In this document: piece by piece, positions 11,101 through 23,100 of the stretch | Layout: every line of letters starts with the position of its first letter | Numbering within the stretch: position 1 is the first letter of the stretch | Assembly (NCBI GenBank): GCA_022495005.1 | Contig: JAGYXB010001615.1 | Location: 1 to 64,000, forward strand | Reading direction: 5' to 3' | DNA length: 64,000 nucleotides | Origin: Rhyacophila brunnea | Taxonomy: Eukaryota > Arthropoda > Insecta > Trichoptera > Rhyacophilidae | Translations under genes and position numbers: made by a program | Notes under the pieces: generated by a model | What the model saw: only the letters and a program-made list of their open reading frames with translations | Databases searched by the model: none | What the model was told of the DNA's origin: nothing

Positions 11101-14100
11101 GAACAAGATGTCATTTAAATATACCTAGGAGTCCGCGATTCAATATGTCTCTTTGTTTATCATTGATTAACATTTTTAAATACTATTTTCTGGTTATAGA
11201 ATTAGGTGAAACAGACAAAAATTATTTATTTACCCTAGTTATCAGCCATTTATAAAGAAAAGACACGAACAATCAGATGCCCGTTCCCGCATAAATGCGG
11301 AAATTGTCGTATTACGCTACACCAGGTCCCGCGCTACTGAATTTTTATACACTGCGCGGCAAATCATCGTCTGCTGGTGTGAGACAGACACTTGAGAATT
11401 ATTTTTTTCGTAACACTATTCAAAAGGGTTTGATTCATGACTACTATTTTTTTTTATGGAGAATTCTTCTTATATTTATAGTCGAAAATAACTCGAGTTA
11501 CTTACTATCATGTCATTATAATAAAATAAGAGATTACCTATTCTAGTACCAGTGGGTCTATTCTATACTTATCGACCGCTAAAGTGATAAAGTAATAAAT
11601 ATTATCATACTTAGGGTAGGTTTGTATCAAAATGTTAGCACTTATTGTAACAATTACACGAAGTTGGTTTTTATTGTTGCAATAAGTGCTATATTTTAAC
11701 AGCACCTATCTTGCTGCTGTTGAAATATCGCACTTATTGCAACAATAAAAACCAACTTCGTGTAATTGTTACAATAAGTGCTAATATTTTGATACAAACC
11801 TACCCTAAGTTTGATACTATTTATCACTTTAGTGTTCGATAAGTATAGAATAGACCCACAGGTTATTGAAGTAATATAATAAAAAAAAAAACAAATGAAC
11901 TTGAAAATAAAATTGTGGTGACTATAAAGCATTTAGAAGTGCAAAAAGTGTTTGAAATTTAATATTTTACGAATTGTAATAGCCTAATAGGTATTCGAAA
12001 AATAAACCGTTTTGTTATAAACTATGTGTCATTCGATTCCATTCAGTTCGGGGTCAATGGTAGGTACAAACCAGGCACTGGTGGTAAGTACATTACTCTC
12101 AAATAGCCAGTAGTTCTCAAGGATGATTTATTTATACTCGACCTGCAGTGCTGCAATGTGTATGGGAGTTCAAATAAAAGTTACACAGTTTGAGATGTCC
12201 TGGATGCTATAAAAATGAGCTATTTATGACTGATATTTTTTTAACACACTCAACAAAAATGCTCATAAAAGTCATAAACCATATTATTATTCATTATGTG
12301 TATGACATATTTGTCGAAATCGTAGCCGTAGACTATAATACTGAACTGTTCTTACACTTGTTAATCTGTCATCGACGCATTAGTCCAGCACCATTTCGTA
12401 AGTGTCATGGCGCCGCTCGAGTAAGCCGGCATTTTTTCAATGAAGAAATCTTGTTCGTGATTTCTTATCAGTTTTAGGCGACGAATGTTTATTTTTAGAG
12501 TCACATAAAATATTAGGTTCTGTCATAATCATTTTTGAACTTGACTCCGATTTTTTACTACTCTATTTGTGTATGTTTGACTGACATTTATTACGATTTA
12601 TTGATGCTTGAAATAACAACGCGCACTGTTGTACTAAGTCGGGATTCGTAACGCTTAGAAAGGGTTAAAACAACAACAATCCTACCTTTATGCATCAACC
12701 ATCACGGAGGAAAAATTAGTTTCGCAATAATGTCATTATATAATATAATAAGTGTACAATCAATGACAAAAAATAAAAATTGTGAATTTTGCAAAAGTTT
12801 TTGTAAAAATTGTGAATTGGGAATTTGGCAAAGAGCCGCACGCCAATAGCCAAAGAGCCGCATGTGACTCGCTAGCCGCAGTATGCCGACCCCTGTACTA
12901 ATGTATGGAATTTAAAAAAATCTTGGCTTCCATTTCAATTACACTTTTAAATGTGTTATAGTACAAAAAGTTCATATGAATCCCTTTGATTTTAGTAAAA
13001 TATTTTAAACTCTGATAGATTACTATATCTTATACGTCATCCATACAATCAATTTTCAGTTGTTTTTAATGATTTTTTGTTGTTTTTTCAGGCCTTTCCT
13101 GCAACAATCATTGCAGACCTTGCTCAAAACAGATCTCAAATTTTGCCAAACGGAGAATGTGGAACACCACTTTTGGAAGATGTTGTACTATAGTTTTATA
13201 GAAGCCCTGCGCAAGGCGATGGGTCAGGACGAAGCCAACAAGAGCCAGTATAGTGAACTGATCAATTCCATCATCAAGGATGGAAACACCTATTTTGAAA
13301 ACCTGCTGGAGTGCCTCCAGACCACCTATAAGTTTAAACTAGATGATTATTTGAATGCCAACTTTTTGTCGCCGCCCAAGGGCCTCGGCTTCGTGGGGCT
13401 CGCACTGGTATCCGTTCAGAAGATTTACATTTTCCTCGGAGACCTGGCCAGGTATAAGGAGAGGGTCAATGAGACTTCTAACTATGCCAAAAGCAAGAAC
13501 TGGTACACGAAAGCGCACCAGATTAATCCTAAAAATGGCCGTCCCTACAATCAACTTGCCATACTGGCCGTGTATGCAGTAAGTCCATCGTTTTTAATTG
13601 AATTTCTTTCACTCATTACGGTATATTTTGTTTTTCTTGATTTACTTACTTCACTTCGTCACCGAGCGAGGTCGTGCCATTTTCTTTAGTCCGTCATTAC
13701 GTTTAAAGTCAAATCTTCAGTGAGTGGATTACTCTTTTGGCATCGTTGCAGGGTAAGGCAAGGTCGGCAGCCAATCCAATCTTTGTCGGTTTGTCGATGC
13801 TCAAAGGTGCTGCGCGCGGGTTGCCTTGCGTAACATTAATTTTGTTGCGAGCTGCCTCACATAGCGATTTTCACGAAGCAAATGCTCGAGGCTGCTCGCT
13901 CAGTCAGTACGCAGCTATTGAATTTTCATTTTCGCGGGCATACCTTGCACAAAGTAGTTATAAAAACAGTTTAAATTACTATTTCCACGTCGGCAGCATT
14001 CATTGATAGTCATCGGCTTAAACAAAATATCCCACCTCAGAGTCACCGTTGACCATTTTGAAAATGACCATAAGTCATAACGTTACAATATATACACAGG

Positions 14101-17100
14101 AACGTTACATATTTGAATTTTATCCAGACATTGAAATTTGGCACCCATAACTATTGCTGTGCTAGATATCTTTATCAATACATATTTCTTTCGATGCCGA
14201 TACCGATATCAGGTATTGATACCTATTCATTTAATATGACAGCCCTGCCCACGACTCACCGGTATCTAATGAATGTTTTGAAATTTGCAGAGAAGAAAAT
14301 TGGACGCAGTTTACTTCTACATGCGCAGTCTGATGTCTTCTAATCCTTTTGATTCCGCCCGCGAAAGTCTCATCGCATTGTTCGATGAAAATAGAAAAAA
14401 GGTATTCAATGATTTTTTTTATTGTAATCGACAAAAATATTCGTGTCACTCATATACGATAATTATTACGATTGTCTATATTCACCAATTATTTGTAAAT
14501 TAATCTGAATACTAAACTGCATTTCAAATTTTAGTTTTGAATAATATTAATTTGATTGTTTTGTTGTCTATGACAATTGGATGACACCAACACCTTGGTA
14601 CCTTGGTGAACTGACCTACTCCACATATATTTAAAAATGATTTTGTTTGATCGAACAATAAAAAAAAATCGGATTGTATGATAATGAAGAGATTTAAGTT
14701 GTTTTTTCTTTTTGTTGTTAAACATTTAGTAGAAATTATTGTGTAAAACTATGCGTTAAAAAGACCTTCTATCTCCGTAATATATAAATGTCATATTCAA
14801 AACTATCAAAATGACATGAACCGATATTCAGTTGGCATTCATAAGTCAGTTTTCAAGCGACTGGCGCATTTGCATTAGTTGGCCATTAGATATAATTAAC
14901 TTGATATTTAAATGTGGTAATAAATTAGTAATTATCTGATCAGCAGTAGATGTGATCCAATTATTAGTAATAACAATATCAGTACTGTGGATGCCACTAC
15001 AATTTGTGTAATTTGACAAGTAGGTATATAATATAATAATAAATGCTGGATTTACATTGTTTTCTCCTCAGTAAAAATATTCCCTCAAATTTTAAATATT
15101 ATTTCTTTAACTTTAATACACGTTTCATGAGAGCCCGTATATTTCTTATGTCTGTCATAATGATACATCAAAATTTAATTAAATTGTGTAGACATTTGTT
15201 AATAATAAGCATAAATTTAAACTTTTGTAAGCAACATATTTATGTTTGTGCTTTTGCTGCAGTACCAGAATTATGGAAGCGTAAGTTCTTTCAAAATATA
15301 CTTTTGGCATTATAGTTTCTTAGAAATGTGTTTCTAACAAAATGTTGCAATAATTCATTTATTAATGAGTTCACGAACCTATGGTTTCTCATTGTGCAAG
15401 ATTACATATTATTATGACATACATTGCTGTTACATATATTCAAATATGTATAGAACGCAATTAATAAAACAAAAATGTACCTATCTTATGTTATTAATTT
15501 TAATTGTGCATTATAATGAGTATTGATAGTTTGACAGCAAAATAATACATATTTAGCTGACAACAATAAACTAAAATGTAGCTAATGTACATCATCTATG
15601 TGGTAGAGATTGGTATAAAAAAATCTGCAATCTGGATTATTATGTTATAATATTTTGTTAGGTAACTATGTAGTAGGGTCCGGCACCGCCTCATACGCAC
15701 TGTCAACTGGTTTACGGCAACCAGAAAGTGTGACTAGTTCTCGCAACCACATGTGTAACTACGGATGTTTTCCATCTGTCAAATGGTTACTGTCGACTTG
15801 GTAGGCGGAGATTAGTTGAAAATGCGTAAGAGGCCTTATGGGGCTTAATTACATTTTAGTAACTGTGGTATAAACAGTGATGCCAACCGTACTATAATTA
15901 TAGTACAATACTATAATTTTGATTTCGCGAAAAATGTAAAATACTATAATTTTACGCCAAATATACCAAAATACTATTATTTTAAAGGATTCAAGACGAA
16001 AAATGTTCCTGTACTATATATTTTTCAGAAATATTATAATTTTTACGCCTTTGTACTATAATCAGCTTAGAAAAATATGGCAACACTGGGTATAAATCAG
16101 TGATGCATAAACCGCGCATGCGGCTCAAAATAACAAGTACTTATTCAGCAAATTTTTCATTAAATACAACAAAATTGTAATTTTCTATATTCTAAGTTCT
16201 ATCGTGCAAATACATACATACGTAATGCAGAGTGGAGAGTGATTGGAGTAGCTGATATGTAACTACATATTATATTAAAAATAATAAAAAGTATGTCTCA
16301 TCATTATTTTTCAACACTTTTACCCACTGCGGCCTGTGAAAAATTAGATAATGGATAAATTGGCCCGTCTTTAAAATAGGTTGTGCACCACTGGTATAAA
16401 TGTACCACATTACCACTAGGTTCGATAGTTTGGGGAGGAAACAAAAAAAGTGGGAGGATCGCCGATAGAGAAGTACTAAATATAGTCAGCAATAGCAATC
16501 ATAGACCTGTCTATACTTCCTGTGCACTGGAAGAAATTGCATTGTGTAGTTTAATGGTTAGGCAGCTTTACTCAGGGCTTCGAACTGTTAATTTTTTTCG
16601 TTTTGGTTTTCAGTTCAGCTCCGAGTGATTGATTTTTAAATGTTTTATTTGTATTAAAAATTTATTTTCTAGCATAATTTAGAACATTTTATGGTACTTG
16701 TATGATAGCGCGATGCCACGCTCCGAACCCAATGGTTATGTTGCACCGCACGGTTGTAGCCGTAAATTTAAAAAATAATATATTATAAATTATGAGAATT
16801 GTGTCGAGATGCAGCACATCGTGAATGATTTCTTTGCGCCTTGAATTTGACACATATATCGTCGCCGTAGATGTCAAGGGACCCAGTCCACAAAATCATA
16901 AAGCTGAGAAATCGGCGCGCAAAGATTTTGTGTGACAAAAAAAGGAACAGTTTTTGTTTGAACTTTTTTATTTTTAAAGATAGAATCGTGAAACTTTGAA
17001 CGTATATACTATGTGATATTATCTTTTTATTATTTTGAATGAATAACTAATAAAAATAGTATTTTAAAAGTTATGTGTGTTATATCTCTTGACCACTGAA

Positions 17101-20100
17101 TATTGACATGTACAGTTGGCATACTTGTGCGGTAGTCAAAAGAGTTAGGCCTCTTATGCCTGTTGAACACTGAGAATTTGTGGACAAAGCACCGACATTT
17201 TGTGGATATACTCTAAAGGAAAGTCTATTATTGACCTTTTATGGTGCCCACCTTAACCTAGAATCTACCTAATTTCATTCAGTATGTGAACATAGTCGTC
17301 TCTAAACAAAAAGTTAGCTTTTCAAAAATATAATTACATTGTTGTTTTAATTTAATAAAACGCTTTTTTTTGTAGTACTTATTCCACTTTTAATCAATAA
17401 ATTAGGACCGGTTTCATCCGCCTCAGAGGGACATTTTCAACTTGTTCATTTCAGTTGAAAATGTCCCTATGAGGCGGACGAAACCGGTCCTAATTTATTG
17501 ATTAAAAGTGGAATAAGTACTACAAAAAAATTGCGTTTTATTAAATTAAAACAACAATACAATGCAGTTACACCATGAATTGACAGTTAACAAAATAAAA
17601 GAAAAAAATATATAATTACAATTAAGTTACAATAAAACTAGACACACATTTTAATCATTTTAATCATCTCCATCGCTCTCTGAGCTGCTGTTTTTCTGAG
17701 TTGGACCATCTTCAGGCTCCAACTTTTTATAAAAGTCGTGATAGGTGGACGGAATGCTACCTTTTTGGCATAGTTTTGACAGATCTTTTAGTTTACCTTG
17801 GTCAATTCTAGGTTTGGAACTGTACAGCCTTGGTACTTCTAGGGTAGGTACGTTTCGATGGCGTCTTCGCTGGATTTGTAGTGACTCAAAGTTATTCTGG
17901 CTCAATTGGTATTTACAAAAGATAGTCGTGGGTTCACCTTTGCGATATTGGAACCACTTTACCTTTAGCCACTTCATTTTGTCTCCATTTTCCGACAGAG
18001 TTTTATTGGTCATCACTTGATTGCAATATTTCTTGTAATCCAAGAAGTCGGAATATTCCATTTCCACAACCTTATGGTAGGGGTTACTAGTTTTCGCGGT
18101 ACGGGCGACCATATACCATCCTTCTGGTGTGAATACGTCCACTTTCCTTCCTCGGGCCTCTATTGTGGAGTGCACAGCATCGCACTCCATTTCTGAGTGC
18201 CCTGATTCCATAAACTTTTGGTTTATTGTGTTGATGGGCAGCTGTTTCACGGCACGTAAGAACATTGTAGATACAACTGAGTTGCAATTTTGACCTGAAG
18301 CTGTATCCGAATACAGAGTTACTTCTTTTTTGGGGCCTACTGAAACCAAGAGCTTCCACAGGCACGTGGCGACCTCCGAAGCACCCTTTGTACCTGCACC
18401 TTCATGCCACATGTAGTTCGTCGCTTGTCTAGTAGCCAGGTCATACACTGTGAAATTGTAGGTTTTCAGCTTTTTGGTATAATACAACTGCCCTACTTGC
18501 AAACTTGGAGTCAACAATATTTTTTCCAGATCCATGGTAAAGCAACTAATTGTTGGATCACACATAGCTTGGGCCTTGTCGATTTTTTTGTGTTCTCTCG
18601 CTTCCTCTTTTCGAGTCAAGTGCAGTTTGTATTCCTCCTCGTCTTTTGCCTTCTCTTCGTCTGACTTGTTCTTGTACAAAAGTCACACTGATCCTTTTTA
18701 GGAGTGTGAAAGCCGTAGTTAAATTCTGTGACAAAGATCGATTTGTAGAAGCCGTGCTTTTCTCGTTCAACATTATGCTCCTTGCAATACTCTACATAGT
18801 CCATGTAGATACGAGTCTCGCTCAAACCAGAAGGCAAGTATTTTCTCTTACTGCTGCTCCGGCAGTAATGGGAAGCAACTATGGGCAACAATTTGATGTG
18901 GTCCCTGATTATGTTCCTCACTTCCTCTGGTTTTTTGTTGGGCGGTTCTTGACACCTGAAGGAGTCAACTTTTTCATTGCATTTTCAACTTTTTTTCTCG
19001 AGATGTCATATGTCGCCAAAAAAAACTATTTGCACACTTGGGCTCTCAGTTCATTACACATCACAGAGTATTGCAAGGTATACTCTCATTTGGTGCAGTC
19101 TCCATGGTACCTTCGTTTCACTGGAATACGATTTACACTGTTACCAATGAAGGCCCATCTTGCTCTCTCAGAATCCAGACTCAGATAGTCGGCCAACATT
19201 TGCTCCCGCTGTGGTTTTCCTATTTTGGATGTGCATTTATAATGGCACTTACAGTTAACTTCTCTAATCACCCTTGCTCGAATTTTTTCTCCGGATCTGC
19301 TTTGATATTCGCTGCCTGCCATTCTCAATATCTTTTGTGAATTCCGCTTCCACATTTTTGGGTTTCGCTTGCGTTTCCTACTTAAATCATCTGTAGTCTG
19401 ATCTGTAGGAGTGGGGATGGATGATACAGGATTGTTACTATGGTTGCTCTTGGTTATTTCAGAAGTATAGGTTCCTGAAACATTAATGTTGTGTTGATAA
19501 TATGCAGGTTCCTGCTGGCATGACTCATTTGAATCTAGTAGTGTTGGTGCCAGGTTGACGTTCTAATCTGTAAAACAAAACAAAGTAGTTTATTTCTTTG
19601 AAACAACCAAGATACATATTAATAATTTGTTATTAGCAAATGACTCTGATGGTCACAGGTTTTAATCAAACCAACAATTATTGATAACCAACAAATTAAA
19701 ATGTTGACCTCCCACGTGTGTGCTTGGAGAGACATTTTGGAGCTCTGTATATATGGCTGGACCAGCAATCTTGTCCGGAGCTTGCATATTCAGCTCGAGG
19801 TCTGCACATCCAGCTTGTACGGCATTCCCGTGAGAGTCTATAAAAGAAATAAAACTAATACAGCTTGCGCACACATTACTCATTGCTGTCAAAGCAGCCT
19901 GAATCAACATTTTTAACTAGTAAGTGTTTTTAGCTCAATATTTCATCGACACTTACCTTTACGGGTATGTTGATTAGTAGAATTTAAAACGGCTGCAACC
20001 ATTAGTCTCCCACGTCAATAGTTCATTGTTTATCACCTTTTCTCACTGAATCACAACTGAATACAACAATCACACTAAATACACTGAATAAAAACGCTTA

Positions 20101-23100
20101 CAGTCGCAAACCCAAAGAAAAAAGAAGATCACCAAATAAACCGACCGCAATGTTAGTATGAATAATATGAAACGATACAGGTGCTGGCGTGAATAACCCG
20201 ACTCGCTAAACTCAGTTTTCTCTGTTTCTTATGCTGAGTTAGACCAAGACAACACTATAAATCTTTGTCGAATGTGAGCCGAGGCGTGCGTACCTGGCCA
20301 CAGATTGAGCGGGAAGTCCCAGTGGACAACAGCGTTAAGCCACATAATCATGTGAAATTATTCGGAAGTCAAAAGACTTATGCGGCTTGTCGTCATTGAC
20401 TGCTTTAATGTATGTGTGCTAGGTCTATTGGCAATTTACAAAATACTCATACATAGGGCTTTTTGTGGCTAAAATCCATTGACCACGGCATCTTTGATGG
20501 TTTTAAAATGCTTTTGTGTACTTAACTCATTTTGGCCAAATTTGTGGCTTGACTCCCTTGACATCTACGGCGACGATATTTCAAATGAAAATCAACAGCA
20601 TGTTTATTTCATACACATATATATTGTGCTTGTCGAATTTATTGTCAATGACTAATGTTGATTAGCGCCGCAATTGTTACGTCGCAGTGCAGCATAACTG
20701 GATAGTAAGAACAACGCGCGTGTTTGAATATGTACTGAACAAAAAAAAACCAATATTTTTTTTTCCGGTTTGGTTCTGGTTTATCGTTCCAACAAAATTA
20801 ACGGTTTTTCCGATTTTTGGTTCAGTTCTGGTTTTACTAATACATAAATCAATTTGCTGATTATTTAATACGAGACCTGTATGTATCCAAAGATGTCATC
20901 CGAAAACCCTTTTCCACGTAGGTAGAGCCTTTATAATATATGAAACTTTTCCGACTACTAGGGCTAATGATTAACCCTTTTTGCTTAAAATTTTACTAGG
21001 TGTATGTGAATACCTGTAGGTTAGCTATTTTTGGAATAAAATTATTCACTTACAAAATATGAAATACACACAAAAAGAAAATTTAACAAGTCAACATGTT
21101 TCTCAAGGTTGTTGTGAACATTTTGGATGTTCTTTTGTAAAACACATGACGTTGACAAGAATTTACGAGTAAATTTGCATATGGAACTTACAGGTTAAAT
21201 TAGCTTCAAACCATTTCACAATATTATGGGTTCATATGTACGCTTTACACTTGTGCTCTGAGAGATACTTACGAGGGCCGCACTGTGATAACGAGTGAAA
21301 GATATAAATTTTTATATAGTGAACCATCATTATTTTGATGAAGAATTCCATAAAATCACAAATAACAGTACAAATGTAACCAAAGCAAGTGAGGTAACAA
21401 CAGGCAGCCATTTTTAAGTATTCATATCAAAGTAGTTTATAAGTAAAGTATTCTGTGCCGATAATATTAGTTTTTCTATAGTTATCAATTCAACCACACT
21501 TCAAAACTGGTTGTTTGATAGGCTTTCTCTTTAATATGTAGTCCGAACTCTGCTTGGATTGCAGTGGAGGTGTGGCATTGCTCCTGAATTTATTCGATCT
21601 ATACTAACATTGCTTAAATTGCCCAGTACGAGGGAAGCGAGCGCAAACGTTTGGCGGAGCGTCAGCGCATAACGGAAGGGCAGATGAGCGCAGCCAGCGG
21701 CAACGGTGTGCGAGGGAAAGGGAACAGTCTGCGGAGAGAGGTGTGGAGTAGAGTGGGCGGAGGTCGCACAACCACGCTTCTCCAGCCTGACAAACTTGCC
21801 GCCAGGGCCGCTTGCAGTGATGACGCAGAACTGGCCGCCATGACCAGTATCGAGGTAAATATATTATTCATTCTTTCTATGAAGAATTTAATTTTAAAAA
21901 CTATCGAACACCATCTGCAATTTGTATTATTAGTTCAATGAAAACAAAATAAGTATGACTGACAAAGTTTAGTGTGCATTATGTATGTATGTGAGATCTT
22001 CACAGTTGCAATGCAATCTTTGCCAATGGCTTATATGAATTTTTTTTTAAAAATCTCTTAATACAAATCTCCACTCAGGAGCAAAGAAAAAAATATCGTT
22101 AATTAATTTGGTTGATTTCAGCTGAACAAACGGTTTATCACCAGCTACCTGCACGTGCATGGGAAGCTGATCACCAAAATTGGGTAAGTCGAATATTTTT
22201 TTATTTGTATAATTATTTGTATATATAGTTCTCATAATAGTACACAGTGAATCCCCGATTTTATATTTTTGAACGGACTGACAAAAAAAATGTGAATAGA
22301 AAAGAAATTGTATATGGAGTAGGTAAGTGTTAAAATTTGTAAAAATTAAATTAATTTTTTATTAAAATATACAAATTGATTTCAAGGTTTCATCTTGTAT
22401 TTGTCATCAACGTTAGTATGCACAAGAAAACAACACAAAACAATACAACGGACAAAATGTAAAAACAATGTAAACAAACAATCGTACTGCTCTAACCAAA
22501 ACGAGGAATGACAATACCATACGAGTGTGACCATCCTGGTTAAAGTAATCAATCACGTTGTGTTTATTTGGCCTTGGACACTGCAGACGTGTCTATAAAA
22601 AGAAATGCTCATATGCGCCTGCACGTTATACATATTCATCTCAATGATTGCATAATACACTTTTCCCATCGGTTTTGCCATTGTTACAAAAATTTCTGAA
22701 ATATCTTTCTGGTATGTAGTTAAGCTTGGCAGCTGTGTTCTGCGTAATGTCTTCTTGTGACTCAGATTCGGTTCCTTTGAGCGGTATTTTCATCTTGGAA
22801 AAGAGCAGCAAAAATCACAAGAAGCCACGTTGTTAGAATAGGGAGCCTGACGAACCACAGGAGTGTTGTGCCAGATGCGATGGCTTTGGTACGAATTTCA
22901 TGGACATTCTTCTTAATACCAAATCCTCACTCGAAATGGAATGTACCGACCTAGTGCTTATCTCCACCTTGTCCACAAGTTCTCGTCAATTGTGACAAGA
23001 CCAATGACCTTGCCATTTCGGCTTCTTGAGGGCCTATCAAAATGTGAATGAATGCTGAATCTTCCGAATAGTTTTCGCTCGGGTATCGCTAAGTTTGATA

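Larger units (their letters stand above)
16856..20579 (-). mobile_element. DUF7869-bearing element, putative DNA transposon
   Basis: A 26-bp perfect inverted match (ATATCGTCGCCGTAGATGTC then AAGGGA) stands at 16856-16881 and 20554-20579, followed on both inner sides by CCACAAA. Between them is a minus-strand gene with a predicted RNase-H-like DUF7869 domain. Weak inverted similarity may extend further outward, so the true ends could be outside these coordinates. No clear target duplication was recognised. The structure fits a 3.7 kb cut-and-paste element, but that is inference. Confidence 0.5.

Noticed and set aside
21925..22120. Additional SMG6 coding between 21854 and 22122
   Set aside because: The intron carries a family B fragment, and the phase-0 donor and acceptor join the two exons with the reading expected from the family.
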